A DNA stretch of 64,000 nt from Vreelandella lionensis (GTDB taxonomy: Bacteria; Pseudomonadota; Gammaproteobacteria; Pseudomonadales; Halomonadaceae): positions 1 to 64,000 of the forward strand of contig NZ_MWVI01000097.1 of NCBI RefSeq assembly GCF_002087295.1, in the 5' to 3' direction. Shown in pieces: positions 38,684 through 49,942 of the stretch (position 1 is its first letter; each line of letters opens with the position of its first letter). Both the position numbers and the translations under genes were made by a program. The notes beneath the pieces are model-generated. The model had not been told where the DNA came from, did not search any database, and saw only the letters and a list, made by a program, of their open reading frames with translations.

Positions 38684-38808
38684 ATGAACACCTTTCAGGC
38701 TGCCAAACGGATACTGAGTACTCTAAAGCACAATACTCAAGAGCATCTGGGCGGTTAGCTTTGCTATCCCGCCCAGGCCTACAGAAGCAGAAACGTAAAT
38801 CAAACTGC

Positions 38809-39429
38809 TTACTTGGAGTACAGCTCGACGATCAGGTTTTCGTTGATGTCGGCAGACAGGTCACCGCGTTCAGGCAGAGCCTTGAAAGTGCCTTCCATCT
38901 TCTTGGCGTCGATTTCGATCCAAGCGATGTCGCCACGGTTGGCAGCAATGCTCAACGCGTTTTGAATACGGGCTTGGTTCTTCGCCTTTTCACGGATAGC
39001 AACAACGTCACCGGGCTTCACTTGGTAGGAAGCAACGTTAACGGTGCGGCCTGTCACGGAAATCGCCTTGTGGCTGACCAGCTGACGCGCTTCAGAGCGA
39101 GTCGAGCCGAAGCCCATGCGGTAGACGACGTTGTCCAGTCGGGATTCAAGCAGTTGCAGCAATACTTCACCGGTCGCACCTTTCAGGCGAGCGGCTTCTT
39201 TGTAGTATTTGCGGAACTGCTTTTCGAGTACGCCATACATACGGCGTACTTTCTGCTTCTCACGAAGCTGCAAGCCGTAGTCGGAAAGACGGTGCGGACG
39301 CTGGCCGTGTACACCCGGGATTTGCTCGGATTTACACTTTTTCTCGAAGGGAGTCACGCCACTCTTCAGGAAGAGGTCGGTGCCTTCACGACGAGACAAT
39401 TTGCACTTAGGTCCAATATAACGAGCCAT
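38809..39429 (-). CDS. rpsD: 30S ribosomal protein S4
   Basis: 206 residues, intact. [20 protein letters not shown], the S4 RNA-binding motif [20 protein letters not shown] and YKEAARLKG are standard. S4 starts assembly of the 30S body and, in enterobacteria, represses the alpha operon; a conserved control site cannot be judged here. Confidence 0.98.
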   Translation of the reverse strand: MARYIGPKCKLSRREGTDLFLKSGVTPFEKKCKSEQIPGVHGQRPHRLSDYGLQLREKQKVRRMYGVLEKQFRKYYKEAARLKGATGEVLLQLLESRLDNVVYRMGFGSTRSEARQLVSHKAISVTGRTVNVASYQVKPGDVVAIREKAKNQARIQNALSIAANRGDIAWIEIDAKKMEGTFKALPERGDLSADINENLIVELYSK

Positions 39430-39441
39430 GAATCTGTCTCC

Positions 39442-39829
39442 TTAAACGCGGCGTTTCTTAGGCCGGACGGCAGCCATTATGGGGAATGGGCGTCGCGTCT
39501 ACGATGCTTTGCACGCGGAAGCCGGCGGCATTCAGTGCGCGCACGGCGGATTCACGGCCGGGACCGGGGCCTTTGACCAGCACGTCTACGTTTTTCACAC
39601 CATACTCGGCTGCAGCAGTCGCTGCACGTTCACTTGCTACTTGAGCAGCGAACGGGGTGCTCTTGCGAGAACCACGAAAACCCGAACCACCGGCTGTTGC
39701 CCAAGAGAGAGCGTTGCCCTGGCGGTCTGTGATCGTCACGATCGTGTTGTTAAAAGAGGCATGGATGTGCGCTACGGCGTCCACTACCTGCTTTTTAACC
39801 TGTTTACGGTTAGTACGCGGGTTAGCCAT
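39442..39829 (-). CDS. rpsK: 30S ribosomal protein S11, C-terminal frameshift
   Basis: About 128 residues. [36 protein letters not shown] and [20 protein letters not shown] are intact. After NGCRP an extra base gives an early stop; the expected KKRRV tail and TAA are in the next frame, ending at 39442. S11 lines the platform of the 30S subunit. Confidence 0.97.
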
Positions 39830-39881
39830 GTTGATGTCTATTCCTGTCTTAACGTCAGCTCTCTATTAAAGAGCCTGCGTG

Positions 39882-40238
39882 TTATTTGCGGATCGGCTTA
39901 CGCGGGCCCTTACGGGTACGCGCGTTAGTCTTAGTCCGCTGACCACGCAGCGGAAGACTACGACGATGAAGCAGACCACGGTAGCAGCCTAAGTCCATGA
40001 GACGCTTGATGTTAAGCGTGACATCACGACGAAGGTCGCCTTCTACGGTAAACTTACCAACTTCAGAACGCAGGGTATCCAGCTCGTCGCCAGACAGATC
40101 CTGGATCTTGGCAGTCGGCGCGATACCGGCAGCAGCACAGATGTGCTGAGCGCGAGTACGGCCAATCCCGAAGATATAGGTCAGCGAGATCGCCGCATGC
40201 TTGTTGTCCGGGATATTGACGCCTGCAATACGCGCCAT
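39882..40238 (-). CDS. rpsM: 30S ribosomal protein S13
   Basis: 118 residues, intact. [39 protein letters not shown] and the basic tail [18 protein letters not shown] identify S13, which contacts the large subunit and the P-site tRNA. Confidence 0.98.
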   Translation of the reverse strand: MARIAGVNIPDNKHAAISLTYIFGIGRTRAQHICAAAGIAPTAKIQDLSGDELDTLRSEVGKFTVEGDLRRDVTLNIKRLMDLGCYRGLLHRRSLPLRGQRTKTNARTRKGPRKPIRK

Positions 40239-40359
40239 CAGCTTACTCCGAAATTTGAGCGGCTTGCTCGTTTATTCATCTACAAAAGGCGCAACAGCAT
40301 ACCCCTTTAAGAGCCCTAAGGCAAGGGGTATGCCGGCACCGGCTTAATACAGCCCAGGT

Positions 40360-40473
40360 TTAGCCGTGACGCTGTTTGTGCCGCGGTTCGATGCAAATGA
40401 CGCGAACAGCGCCATTGCGACGAATAATCTTACAGTTACGGCACATCTTCTTTACGGAAGCTCGAACTTTCAT
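40360..40473 (-). CDS. rpmJ: 50S ribosomal protein L36
   Basis: 37 residues: [20 protein letters not shown] then [17 protein letters not shown]. The zinc ligands of the C+ form are present (C-x2-C, C, H). It lies between secY and rpsM, the usual place at the spc-alpha border. Intact. Confidence 0.97.
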   Translation of the reverse strand: MKVRASVKKMCRNCKIIRRNGAVRVICIEPRHKQRHG

Positions 40474-41833
40474 CGTTCTCTCCAATTCGCAACGGCGCGC
40501 CTCGGCACATGATGCCGCCGCTACCGTAGCCTTTCAGGTTGGACTTCTTCATCACTGAGTCATATTGATGCGACATGAGATGCGACTGCACCTGGGCCAT
40601 GAAGTCCATGATGACCACTACCACGATCAGAAGCGACGTTCCGCCGAAGAAGAACGGTACGTTCCACGCTACGATCAGGAACTGGGGCATCAAGGAAACC
40701 GCAGTGATATACAAGGCACCGAACAGAGTGAGACGAGTCATCACCTGGTCGATATAGCGAGCGGTCTGCTCGCCGGGGCGAATGCCCGGCAGGAAGGCGC
40801 CTGACTTTTTCAAATTGTCAGCCACATCCTTGGGGTTGAAGACCAGCGCTGTGTAAAAGAAGCAGAAGAATACCACTGCCGCCGCGAAAAGCAAGATGTA
40901 AAGCGGTTGGCCGGGGCCTAACGTTTGTGATGCACGCTACAACCACTCCATCCCTTCACCAGCACCCACCCACTGACCGATAGAGGCCGGGAAGAGAAGA
41001 ATACGAAAGCAAAAATAGCTGGAAAAAACACCCGCCATGTTTACTTTCAAAGGTAAGTAGCTGCTTTGGCCTGCATACATCTTATTGCCGACCTGGCGTC
41101 GCGGGTAGTTCACTTTAAGGCGGCGCTGACCGCGCTCAATGAACACCACAAACGCAACGGTGGCAATACCTAGCACTGACAGCGCTAACAGCGGAAGAAC
41201 ATTCCAGGCCCCTTCATTGCGAGCAAGCTCAAACGCTTGCCCCACGGCACTGGGCAGCCCAGCGACGATCCCTGCGAAGATCAGCAGCGATATGCCGTTG
41301 CCGATACCCTTCTCAGTGATCTGCTCACCTAGCCACATCATAAACACCGCGCCTGACACAAATGTGATGATCGCAGTGAAATAGAAGCTGAAGTCAGCGC
41401 TGTAAGCGATGCCTTGGCTAGCCAGACCCACGGACATGCCGGTAGCCTGGACAAGTGCCAGTATCACCGTGCCGTAGCGGGTGTACTGGCTGATCTTGCG
41501 GCGGCCAGCCTCGCCCTCTTTCTTGAGCTGTTCAAGATGAGGGGAGACCGCAGTCATAAGCTGCATGATAATCGACGCCGATATATAAGGCATAATGCCC
41601 AAGGCGAGGACGCTCATGCGCTCCAGGGCGCCACCCGAGAACATGTTGAACATGCCTAGGATGGTGCCCTGTTGCTCCCTAAACAAGGCAGCAAGCTGGT
41701 CAGGATTGATACCGGGAACGGGAATGTGGGCACCAATACGGTACACCACGATGGCGAGGAGCACGAAGCGCAAACGCGCCCACAGTTCACTCAGACCGCT
41801 GCCCATCGCCGGCATATTTCCTGACTTGGCCAT
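40436..41833 (-). CDS. secY: Preprotein translocase SecY, in-frame TAG and local frameshifts
   Basis: About 445 residues with ten helices. [53 protein letters not shown] and [11 protein letters not shown] are typical. At 41000-41045 two compensating indels scramble a short stretch (FSSYFCFR for IPAIFASS). TAG at 40937-40939 replaces the expected Gln codon in EWLQRASQ; the frame then continues [10 protein letters not shown] and [20 protein letters not shown]. The natural stop seems lost, since the reading runs into rpmJ; the true end is near 40500. SecY forms the Sec channel. The breaks must be errors. Confidence 0.95.
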
Positions 41834-42268
41834 TTAGTCCTCTACCTTGCCGCCAGCGGCTTCGATCGCTTCACGGGCACCTTTGGTGACCTTGATACCA
41901 CGAACGGTAACCGCCTTATTCAGTTCGCCAGAAAGGATGATCTTCGCGTGTTGCGTAGCATCCTTCAGCACGTTGGCTTGCTTCAGAGTTTCCATAGTGA
42001 CTTCGTCTCCGGCAACTTTGGCAAGCTCAGCCAGGCGTACTTCTTCAGATACCAGCGACTTAGCAGACGTGAAGCCAAACTTCGGCAAACGACGCTGCAG
42101 CGGCATCTGACCGCCTTCGAAACCAGGCTTGACGCTACCGCCACTGCGAGATTTCTGACCTTTGTGGCCACGGCCGCCGGTCTTACCAAGACCGGAACCG
42201 ATACCACGGCCAACGCGCTTTTCAGCGGGTTTGGAGCCCGGTGCCGGGCTCAGGGTATTGAGTTTCAT
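41834..42268 (-). CDS. rplO: 50S ribosomal protein L15
   Basis: 144 residues, intact. [40 protein letters not shown] and [13 protein letters not shown] are diagnostic. Its stop is adjacent to the secY start. Confidence 0.98.
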   Translation of the reverse strand: MKLNTLSPAPGSKPAEKRVGRGIGSGLGKTGGRGHKGQKSRSGGSVKPGFEGGQMPLQRRLPKFGFTSAKSLVSEEVRLAELAKVAGDEVTMETLKQANVLKDATQHAKIILSGELNKAVTVRGIKVTKGAREAIEAAGGKVED

Positions 42269-42271
42269 GGA

Positions 42272-42454
42272 TTACTCTCCCTCAACGCGCACAAGGTAGT
42301 TAACCTTGTGGATCATGCCGCGCACGGCAGGGGTGTCTTCCAGCTCAACCGTATGACCGATGCGACGCAGACCCAGGCCTTTCATAGTAGCCTTGTGCTT
42401 GGGCAAAACGCCGATGGTGCTGCGGATCTGGGTAACCTTGATCGTTGCTGCCAT
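42272..42454 (-). CDS. rpmD: 50S ribosomal protein L30
   Basis: 60 residues, intact: [20 protein letters not shown] and [20 protein letters not shown] match L30 of the bacterial short form. Three bases separate it from rplO. Confidence 0.97.
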   Translation of the reverse strand: MAATIKVTQIRSTIGVLPKHKATMKGLGLRRIGHTVELEDTPAVRGMIHKVNYLVRVEGE

Positions 42455-42460
42455 GGTGCC

Positions 42461-42961
42461 TTACCCCGTGATCGCTTCGACAGACAGACCGCGCTTAGCG
42501 GCCACGTCTTCCGGTGCTTGCATGGAGGAGAGACCTTTGACAGTCGCCCGTTCCACGTTAACCGGGTTGGTGGAACCGTAGCACTTGGCCAGTACATCGT
42601 GGACACCGGCTAGCTCTAGTACAGAGCGCATGGCGCCTCCGGCGATGATACCGGTACCTTCAGAGGCCGGCTGCATGTACACCTTGGAAGCGCGATGACG
42701 GGCTTTTACCGGGTACTGCAGTGTGTGGCCTGCAAGGTTAACCTTGACCATGTTGCGACGAGCTTGGTCCATCGCTTTCTGGATTGCGACCGGCACTTCA
42801 CGCGCCTTGCCACGACCGAAACCGACACGACCTTTACCATCACCAACGACGGTCAGTGCGGTGAAGCCGAAAATACGACCACCTTTGACCACCTTGGCGA
42901 CGCGGTTGACCTGCACTAACTTCTCTTGCAGATCGCCGCTTTGCTGTTCGTTCTTCGCCAT
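42461..42961 (-). CDS. rpsE: 30S ribosomal protein S5
   Basis: 166 residues, intact. [40 protein letters not shown] and [20 protein letters not shown] are typical. S5 takes part in decoding accuracy. Confidence 0.98.
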   Translation of the reverse strand: MAKNEQQSGDLQEKLVQVNRVAKVVKGGRIFGFTALTVVGDGKGRVGFGRGKAREVPVAIQKAMDQARRNMVKVNLAGHTLQYPVKARHRASKVYMQPASEGTGIIAGGAMRSVLELAGVHDVLAKCYGSTNPVNVERATVKGLSSMQAPEDVAAKRGLSVEAITG

Positions 42962-42972
42962 CGTAAAACCCT

Positions 42973-43323
42973 TTAGAATTCCAGGCCGCCTTCACGAGCG
43001 GCGTCGGCCAGAGCCTTGACGCGACCGTGATACTTAAAGCCAGCACGGTCGAAGGCCACCTGGGTGATGCCTGCTTCTTTAGCTCGCTCAGCAATCAGAG
43101 CACCGACCTTAGAGGCCGCGTCTGTGTTGCCGGTCGCACCCTCGCGCAGTGCTTTGTCCAGCGTAGAAGCACTGGCTAGCACTTTGCCACCATCCGGCGA
43201 GATAATCTGCGCGTAGATGTGACGCGGGGTACGGTTGACGCACAGGCGATACACGCCCAGCTCGCGGATCTTGGCGCGAGCGCGGCGGGCACGACGGAGA
43301 CGAGATTCTTTCTTCGCGTTCAT
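42973..43323 (-). CDS. rplR: 50S ribosomal protein L18
   Basis: 116 residues, intact. [39 protein letters not shown] and [20 protein letters not shown] identify L18, which binds 5S rRNA. Confidence 0.98.
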   Translation of the reverse strand: MNAKKESRLRRARRARAKIRELGVYRLCVNRTPRHIYAQIISPDGGKVLASASTLDKALREGATGNTDAASKVGALIAERAKEAGITQVAFDRAGFKYHGRVKALADAAREGGLEF

Positions 43324-43332
43324 AACCCTGCC

Positions 43333-43863
43333 TTACTTCTTCTTGGCTTCTTTGCGACGCACCTGCTCGTCGGCGTACCGAACACCCTTGCCTTTATACG
43401 GCTCAGGCGGACGGAAGGCGCGGATTTCCGCGGCGCACTGACCGAGCATCTGCTTGTCCGCGCTTTTCAGCACGATCACGGTGTTTTTCGGCGTTTCCGC
43501 TGTAACACCCTTAGGCAGTTCGTAGTCGACCGGGTGCGAGAAGCCCAGTGAAAGATTGAGCGTCTGGCCCTTAGCTTGGGCACGATAACCGACGCCAACA
43601 ATTTCGAGAGTTTTTGTGAAACCCTCGGATACGCCCGTTACCAGGTTCTGAACCAAGGCGCGGGTAGTACCGGCCATTGCCCAGCTCTTGGCAGACTCAC
43701 TCGGGGCGAAGGTCAGCTGACCATCTTCCTGACCGATCACCACGTCTTGGTGAACAGTCATAGATAGTGTGCCCTGGCCGCCTTTGGCGGTCAGCTGGTC
43801 GGCATTGATTTTAACCTCAACGCCGGCAGGCACTTTAACCGGATATTTCGCTATGCGGGACAT
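43333..43863 (-). CDS. rplF: 50S ribosomal protein L6
   Basis: 176 residues, intact. [40 protein letters not shown] and [19 protein letters not shown] are standard L6 motifs. Confidence 0.98.
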   Translation of the reverse strand: MSRIAKYPVKVPAGVEVKINADQLTAKGGQGTLSMTVHQDVVIGQEDGQLTFAPSESAKSWAMAGTTRALVQNLVTGVSEGFTKTLEIVGVGYRAQAKGQTLNLSLGFSHPVDYELPKGVTAETPKNTVIVLKSADKQMLGQCAAEIRAFRPPEPYKGKGVRYADEQVRRKEAKKK

Positions 43864-43872
43864 TCCAGCCTC

Positions 43873-44266
43873 CTAGAATACGGTGCAGATGACTTCGCCA
43901 CCGACGCCTGCTTGGCGCGCGGCACGATCGGTCATGACACCATTAGAGGTGGTGACAATCGCGATACCCAGACCATCGGCGACCTTAGGCAGGTTGTCCT
44001 TGCCCTTGTACTGGCGCAGAGACGGCTTGGAAAACCCGCTGAATGTGCTCAATAACCGGCTTGCCCTCAAAATACTTGAGAGTCACGGTGAGCTCGGGTT
44101 TAACGCCTTCAGCCACCGTAAAGTCGGTAATGTAGCCTTCTTCCTTTAGCACTCGGGCCACTTCAACTTTCAGCTTGGAGGACGGCATGGTAGCCGTCTC
44201 CTTGGTGGCCATCTGCGCATTGCGGATACGGGTAAACATATCCGCCAGAGTGTCTTGCATGCTCAT
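43873..44266 (-). CDS. rpsH: 30S ribosomal protein S8, frameshifted
   Basis: About 130 residues. [20 protein letters not shown] and [10 protein letters not shown] are read first. A shift near 44030 leads to [40 protein letters not shown] and [12 protein letters not shown]8 is a primary 16S binder and the repressor of the spc operon in E. coli. Confidence 0.97.
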
Positions 44267-44298
44267 TTAATGTGCGCTCCTGATGATTCTACGTGGCG

Positions 44299-44602
44299 TT
44301 ACCAGCTGGACTTTTTCAGACCAGGGACGTCGCCACGCAGCGGCTTCACGCAGCTTGTTACGGCCGAGACCGAACTTGTTGTAAAAACCGTGCGTACGGC
44401 CAGTCACGCGGCAGCGGTTACGCTGACGCACCGGGCTTGAGTCGCGCGGCAGTTGCTGCAGCTTCAGCGTCGCCTCGAAACGATCTTCTTCAGAAGCGTT
44501 CACGTCCGAGATGATTTTCTTGAGATCTGCGCGCTTAGCCGCATACTTCTCGACTAGCTGAGTACGCTTGAGCTCACGCTCTACCATACTTTTCTTAGCC
44601 AT
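44299..44602 (-). CDS. rpsN: 30S ribosomal protein S14, deletion near the end
   Basis: About 100 residues. [20 protein letters not shown] and [20 protein letters not shown] are intact; this is the zinc-free form. After LREAA a loss of several bases shifts the frame; the expected [12 protein letters not shown] tail and TAA follow in another frame, ending at 44299. Confidence 0.95.
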
Positions 44603-44612
44603 GATCCAACCC

Positions 44613-45152
44613 TTATTTCTTGAACGGGAAGTTCAGTGCAGCTAATAGCGCACGACCTTCCTCGTCGGTGTTGGCGGTAGTAGTGATAGTGACGTCCAGC
44701 CCCCGTACGCGATCGATTTTATCATACTCGATCTCTGGGCAGATGATCTGCTCACGCACACCCATAGAGTAATTGCCGCGACCGTCAAAAGACTTCGGAT
44801 TGAGACCACGGAAGTCACGCACGCGAGGCATCGCAATGTTTACCAAGCGGTCCAGGAAGTCCCACATGCGCGCGGAGCGCAGCGTTACTTTGATACCGAT
44901 TGGCCAACCTTCGCGCACCTTGAAGCCCGCGATGGACTTGCGTGCCTTGGTCACCAGCGGCTTTTGACCAGAGAGTTTCTCCAGGTCGCCGATGGCATTG
45001 TCGATCAGCTTTTTATCGCTGACCGCTTCGCCTATACCCATGTTCAGAGTCACTTTCGTGATCCGGGGTACCTGCATTACGTTGGCGTAGCTGAACTGCT
45101 CTTTGAGTTGAGCCACCACCTCGTTTTGATAACGTTCTTTCAAGTTCGCCAT
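44613..45152 (-). CDS. rplE: 50S ribosomal protein L5
   Basis: 179 residues, intact. [40 protein letters not shown] and [20 protein letters not shown] are L5 signatures; it contacts 5S rRNA and P-site tRNA. Confidence 0.98.
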   Translation of the reverse strand: MANLKERYQNEVVAQLKEQFSYANVMQVPRITKVTLNMGIGEAVSDKKLIDNAIGDLEKLSGQKPLVTKARKSIAGFKVREGWPIGIKVTLRSARMWDFLDRLVNIAMPRVRDFRGLNPKSFDGRGNYSMGVREQIICPEIEYDKIDRVRGLDVTITTTANTDEEGRALLAALNFPFKK

Positions 45153-45170
45153 TTTGCTACCCGACTCGCG

Positions 45171-45485
45171 TTAGGCGTCGATCTGCGTCTGCGTCGACTT
45201 GTAGATACGTACCTTGGTACCGTCTTCCTTAACTTGGAAGCCGACGCGATCCGCCTTACCGGTCTCCGAATGGAAGATGGCCACGTTGGACGCGTGAATC
45301 GGAGCCTCACGCTCGACGATACCGCCCTGATTACCCGCCATGGGATTAGGCTTGGTGTGACGTTTAATCATGTTCACACCGGACACCACGAAGCGGTTTT
45401 CTAATACCCGCTTAACAGTGCCACGCTTGCCTTTATCCTTACCGGCGATCACGATGACTTCATCGTCACGTTTGATCTTTTGCAT
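45171..45485 (-). CDS. rplX: 50S ribosomal protein L24
   Basis: 104 residues, intact. The KOW motif [20 protein letters not shown] and [20 protein letters not shown] are diagnostic of L24, an assembly initiator of the 50S. Confidence 0.97.
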   Translation of the reverse strand: MQKIKRDDEVIVIAGKDKGKRGTVKRVLENRFVVSGVNMIKRHTKPNPMAGNQGGIVEREAPIHASNVAIFHSETGKADRVGFQVKEDGTKVRIYKSTQTQIDA

Positions 45486-45499
45486 ATCCGCCTCGCTCC

Positions 45500-45872
45500 T
45501 TACAGCACTTCAGGCGCTAGGGAAATGATCTTCATGAACTTCTCATTACGAAGTTCACGAGTTACCGGCCCGAAGATACGCGTGCCGATCGGCTGTTCGT
45601 TGGTGTTGTTCAACAAAACTGCCGCATTTCCATCGAAACGGATCAGCGAACCGTCACTACGACGGACGCCACTACGGGTGCGAACTACTACCGCTTTCAG
45701 CACTTGGCCTTTTTTGACCTTACCGCGCGGAATAAGCTTCTTTCACCGTTACTTTAATGACGTCACCAACGCGGGCGTAACGACGGTGTGAACCGCCTAG
45801 CACCTTGATGCATTGCACCCGGCGCGCTCCGCTGTTGTCGGCGACATCCAGCATTGTCTGAGTCTGAATCAT
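45500..45872 (-). CDS. rplN: 50S ribosomal protein L14, frameshifted
   Basis: 122 residues after correction. The start at 45872 opens [20 protein letters not shown] and [20 protein letters not shown]. An extra T near 45735 breaks the frame before [20 protein letters not shown], and [20 protein letters not shown] completes the family pattern. L14 is at the inter-subunit bridge. Confidence 0.97.
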
Positions 45873-45922
45873 CGGTTTTCTCCAAACCTAATCTGACTGC
45901 ACTGGTTGGACAGACCTAGGAA

Positions 45923-46184
45923 TTAACCTTTAGCCTGCTCGACCACCTCGACCAGCGTCCAGGCTTTCTTCTTGGAAAGCGGACGGCACTCCTGAATGGA
46001 AACCGTATCGCCTGCCTTTGCCTGGTTCGCCTCATCATTGGGCGTGCAGCTTGGTGGAGCGCTTAACGTATTTTCCGTAGATCGGGTGACGCTCACGACG
46101 CTCGATCATAACGACGATGGACTTATCCATCTTGTCGCTGACCACCTTGCCGGTCAGCGTACGTGTTTTCTTCTCTTCGGCCAT
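45923..46184 (-). CDS. rpsQ: 30S ribosomal protein S17, frameshifted
   Basis: About 87 residues. [40 protein letters not shown] and KRSTKLHAH are read first. A lost base or two near 46040 breaks the frame; [20 protein letters not shown] and [18 protein letters not shown] follow in the next frame. No uninterrupted frame of full length exists here, so it is easily missed. Confidence 0.95.
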
Positions 46185-46185
46185 C

Positions 46186-46377
46186 TCAATCACCTGCCTT
46201 CTCGTTGAGCATAGTCTTAACGCGGGCGATATCCCGACGGACCTGCTTGAGCAGATGAGTCTGGCTCAGTTGGCCTGTGGCCTTCTGCATGCGCAGGTTA
46301 AACTGCTCGCGGAGGAGCTCGAGGAGCTGCTCTTTGAGCTCTCCTACGGACTTTTCACGAATTTCCTGGGCTTTCAT
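46186..46377 (-). CDS. rpmC: 50S ribosomal protein L29
   Basis: 63 residues, [20 protein letters not shown] and [20 protein letters not shown]. The ATG at 46377 overlaps the rplP stop (GTGATGA) and is preferred over the GTG one codon earlier. Intact. Confidence 0.97.
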   Translation of the reverse strand: MKAQEIREKSVGELKEQLLELLREQFNLRMQKATGQLSQTHLLKQVRRDIARVKTMLNEKAGD

Positions 46378-46790
46378 CACATCACCGTCCGTTTCGCAAA
46401 GGTGGTGGACAGGGGCATCTTCTGGGCGGCCAGTTCAAATGCTTCACGGGCCAACTCTTCGGATACACCTTCAATTTCATACAGAACCCGACCCGGCTGG
46501 ATCTGGGCTACCCAGTACTCAACTGAACCTTTACCCTTACCCATACGAACTTCGAGCGGCTTCTTGGAGATCGGCTTGTCAGGGAAAACGCGGATCCAGA
46601 TCTTACCGCCACGCTTAACGTGACGTGTGATCGCACGACGGCCTGCTTCGATCTGGCGCGCAGTAATGCGGCCACGACCAGTTGCTTTGAGACCGTATTC
46701 CCCGAAGCTGATCTTGCTTCCGCGATGCGCCAGGCCACGGTTGCGGCCTTTCATCATCTTGCGGAATTTCATACGCTTGGGCTGTAACAT
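46377..46790 (-). CDS. rplP: 50S ribosomal protein L16
   Basis: 137 residues, intact. [40 protein letters not shown] and [20 protein letters not shown] are standard L16 motifs. Confidence 0.98.
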   Translation of the reverse strand: MLQPKRMKFRKMMKGRNRGLAHRGSKISFGEYGLKATGRGRITARQIEAGRRAITRHVKRGGKIWIRVFPDKPISKKPLEVRMGKGKGSVEYWVAQIQPGRVLYEIEGVSEELAREAFELAAQKMPLSTTFAKRTVM

Positions 46791-46805
46791 CGACTCGCTC
46801 TCCCC

Positions 46806-47509
46806 TTACCTGGAACCTTTCTTCTTGGGCGCGTTGCCGGCAGGCTGCTGTTGCTTAGCCTTGGCACGTACTTCCTCGATACCGCCGAGGATTTCACCCT
46901 TGAAGATCCACACTTTGACGCCGATGACGCCGTAGGTGGTGTGAGCTTCGTAAGTGGCGTAGTCAATGTCCGCACGCAGAGTGTGCAGCGGAACGCGACC
47001 TTCGCGGTACCATTCGGTACGTGCGATTTCGGCACCACCCAGACGACCTGACAGCTGAATCTTATGCCGCCAGCGCCAAGACGCATTGCGTTTTGTACCG
47101 CGCGCTTCATCGCACGACGGAACATAACGCGACGCTCAAGCTGACCTGCTACGTTAGCAGCAACCAGCTTGGCATCCAGCTCCGGCTTGCGAACTTCTTC
47201 GATGTTCACATGAACCGGAACACCCATCATCTCGGTGAGATCGCGACGCAGACGGTCGACATCTTCACCTTTCTTACCAATCACAATACCCGGACGGGCA
47301 GTGTGAATGGTGATGCGGGCATTGTTAGCCGGACGCTCGATGTGAATGCGGCTTACGGAGGCGTTTTTCAAACGCTCTTCCAGGAAGCTGCGCACTTCGA
47401 GATCGTTGTTGAGCTTATCGGCATAGGCGCCGCGCTCGGCATACCAGACAGAAGCATGGTCTTTGACGATGCCCAGTCGAATGCCTGTTGGATTGACTTT
47501 CTGACCCAT
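46806..47509 (-). CDS. rpsC: 30S ribosomal protein S3, frameshifted
   Basis: About 234 residues. [20 protein letters not shown] and the KH domain [20 protein letters not shown] are intact. A shift near 47065 separates GAGGI from the [20 protein letters not shown] region; the end has [17 protein letters not shown] and a Gln/Lys-rich tail, stopping at 46806. S3 binds mRNA at the entry site. Confidence 0.97.
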
Positions 47510-47520
47510 CTGGTCGACTC

Positions 47521-47853
47521 CTACTTCTCGGCTACCTTGACGGTGATGTGGCAGGTGCGCTTCAAGATACGATCCGCACGGCCTTTGGCGCGCGGCTTGA
47601 TACGCTTAAGCGTCATGCCCTCATCGACGCAGATGGTCGAGACACGCAGCTCGTCGATGTCCATGCCGTTGTTTTCTTCCGCATTCGCGATGGCGGACTG
47701 AAGCACTTTCTTGACCAGTTTGGCAGCCTTCTTCGGGGAGAAGGTCAGCAGGTCAAGAGCTTCGGCGACCGGTTTACCGCGCACCTGGTCAGCCACCAAA
47801 CGGGCCTTCTGTGCGGCTAAAGCAGCGCCACTCAGCTTAGCTGTGACTTCCAT
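47521..47853 (-). CDS. rplV: 50S ribosomal protein L22
   Basis: 110 residues, intact. [40 protein letters not shown] and [20 protein letters not shown] are diagnostic. Its loop lines the exit tunnel. Confidence 0.98.
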   Translation of the reverse strand: MEVTAKLSGAALAAQKARLVADQVRGKPVAEALDLLTFSPKKAAKLVKKVLQSAIANAEENNGMDIDELRVSTICVDEGMTLKRIKPRAKGRADRILKRTCHITVKVAEK

Positions 47854-47871
47854 CTCTTAATCCTCTCTGGC

Positions 47872-48147
47872 TTACCGTTTGGCGTTCTTGTCCGCCGCAT
47901 GCCCGCGATAAGTGCGAGTAGCAGCGAATTCGCCCAGCTTGTGACCAACCATGTCCTCGGAAACATGCACCGGGACGTGTTGGCGACCGTTATGGACAGC
48001 GATTGTGAGGCCTACCATGTTTGGCAGGATCATCGAACGACGCGACCAAGTCTTGATCGGTTTACGGTCGTTCTTCTCCACTGCAGCCTCTACCTTCTTC
48101 AAAAGATGAAGGTCAATGAAGGGACCTTTCTTTAGTGAACGTGGCAC
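47872..48147 (-). CDS. rpsS: 30S ribosomal protein S19
   Basis: 91 residues, intact. [40 protein letters not shown] and [20 protein letters not shown] identify S19. Confidence 0.98.
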   Translation of the reverse strand: MPRSLKKGPFIDLHLLKKVEAAVEKNDRKPIKTWSRRSMILPNMVGLTIAVHNGRQHVPVHVSEDMVGHKLGEFAATRTYRGHAADKNAKR

Positions 48148-48180
48148 AGCCGTTACCTCTTAATGTCTTGGCAATTTAGA

Positions 48181-49010
48181 TCAACGTGTCTTATTACGAC
48201 GACGAACGATCAGCTTGTCGGTGCGCTTGTTCTTACGCGTCTTGTGACCCTTAGTCGGCACGCCCCATGGGGATACCGGGTGACGACCACCACTGGTGCG
48301 GCCTTCACCACCACCGTGCGGGTGATCCACCGGGTTCATCGCGACACCGCGAACAGTCGGACGCACCCTCTCCAGCGCTTCGCACCGGCCTTGCCAAGTT
48401 GACGCAGGCTGTGCTCGGAGTTGCTCACTTCACCCAAGGTTGCGCGGCATTCAGCCAAAACCTTGCGCATTTCGCCAGAGCGAAGACGCAGGGTGGCGTA
48501 ATTACCTTCACGAGCAACCAGCTGAGCGCTAGTACCGGCACTGCGAGCAATCTGCGCGCCTTTACCCGGCTTCAGTTCGATACCGTGAACGGTAGAACCC
48601 AGCGGGATGTTACGCAGAGGCAAGGCATTGCCTTTCTTGATGGGCGCGTTAACACCAGATTCCAGCACGTCACCCGCGCTGACACCTTTCGGGGCAAGGA
48701 TGTAACGACGCTCGCCATCGGCATACTTCAGCAGCGCAATGTGCGCACTGCGGTTCGGGTCGTGCTCCAGACGCTCAACAGTGGCAGGAATGCCATCTTT
48801 GGTGCGTTTGAAGTCGATCAACCGATAGTGATGACGGTGACCACCGCCCACGTGGCGGGTGGTGATGCGACCGTAGTTGTTACGGCCACCGGACTTGGAC
48901 TGTTTTTCCAAAAGCGGTGCATAAGCACGGCCCTTGTACAGTTCCTCACCAACGATCTTGACGACGTGGCGACGACCGGAGGCTGTGGGTTTGGTCTTGA
49001 CGATTGCCAT
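48181..49010 (-). CDS. rplB: 50S ribosomal protein L2, frameshifted
   Basis: About 276 residues. [40 protein letters not shown] and [20 protein letters not shown] are in the first frame. A shift near 48370 leads to [20 protein letters not shown], the peptidyl-transferase-near His loop, and [21 protein letters not shown]2 is essential for subunit association. Confidence 0.97.
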
Positions 49011-49027
49011 TATCCGTACTCCTGCCC

Positions 49028-49324
49028 TTATTCGGCGCCAGAGAAGTCTTCGAGCGTTTCACCCGCAGCCAGGGGCACATACGCTTTGCGGTAACCCTTC
49101 CGCAGGCCAACGCCGTGAGCAGTACGCTTTGTTTTACCCTTAACGTTCAGCACCTGAACGCTGCCGACCTTCTTGCCGAACAGTGCTTCAACGGCTTTCT
49201 TGATCTCGGGCTTGGTAGCATCGCTTGCCACCTTGAAAACGTACTGGTTGCGCTCGGCTGCCATCGCGGCCTTTTCGGTCACGTGCGGTCCAAGCAGAAC
49301 CTTGAATACGCGTTCCTGGTTCAT
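49028..49324 (-). CDS. rplW: 50S ribosomal protein L23
   Basis: 98 residues, intact. [40 protein letters not shown] and [16 protein letters not shown] are typical. It is the docking site for trigger factor and SRP. Its start overlaps the rplD stop. Confidence 0.98.
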   Translation of the reverse strand: MNQERVFKVLLGPHVTEKAAMAAERNQYVFKVASDATKPEIKKAVEALFGKKVGSVQVLNVKGKTKRTAHGVGLRKGYRKAYVPLAAGETLEDFSGAE

Positions 49325-49927
49325 GCCAGCTTCTCCTCGAATTTACGCAGGGCGGAGACGGTGACCAGGACCTTATCAAAGGCAACCAGGCTCACCGGAT
49401 CAGCTGCAGCGACATCCACCACATCGACGTGGGGAAGGTTGCGTGCGGCCAGATAGAGCGTTTCGTCAACTTCTTCAGTGACGATCAACACTTTCTCAAG
49501 GTTGAGCTCTTTCAGCTTGGCAGCTACCTGCTTGGTCTTCGGCGCTTCTACGCTGAACTCTTAAATAGCGACTAAACGCTCTTGACGTCCCAGCTCAGAC
49601 AGGATGGAACGCATCGCCGCGCGGTACATTTTGCGGTTAACTTTCTGGCTGAAGTCCCTGAGGACGCGCCGCAAAAGTAACACCGCCACTGCGCCACAGC
49701 GGAGAGCGAATAGTACCGGCACGTGCACGACCGGTACCCTTCTGACGCCACGGCTTCTTACCACCACCACGTACGTCGGAACGGTTCTTTTGAGCGCGTG
49801 TACCCTGACGGCCACCAGCCAAGTAGGCGGTAACGACCTGGTGCACCAGCGCTTCGTTGAATTCTTTGCCAAAAGTGGCGTCGGCTACTTCAACGGTACC
49901 CGTGCCTGCAGCAAGATTCAGATTCAT
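49321..49927 (-). CDS. rplD: 50S ribosomal protein L4, frameshift and in-frame TAA
   Basis: About 202 residues. [40 protein letters not shown] and [20 protein letters not shown] are intact. The frame shifts near 49660 to [23 protein letters not shown] at 49561-49563 replaces the expected Glu in RLVAIEEF; the same frame continues [20 protein letters not shown] and [21 protein letters not shown]4 also represses the S10 operon in E. coli. Confidence 0.95.
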
Positions 49928-49942
49928 TGGTAATTATCCCCT

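Noticed and set aside
37947-39928. Long + strand frames opposite rpoA, rpsD and rpsK
   Set aside because: They are antisense shadows of highly expressed, codon-biased ribosomal genes and show no family features.
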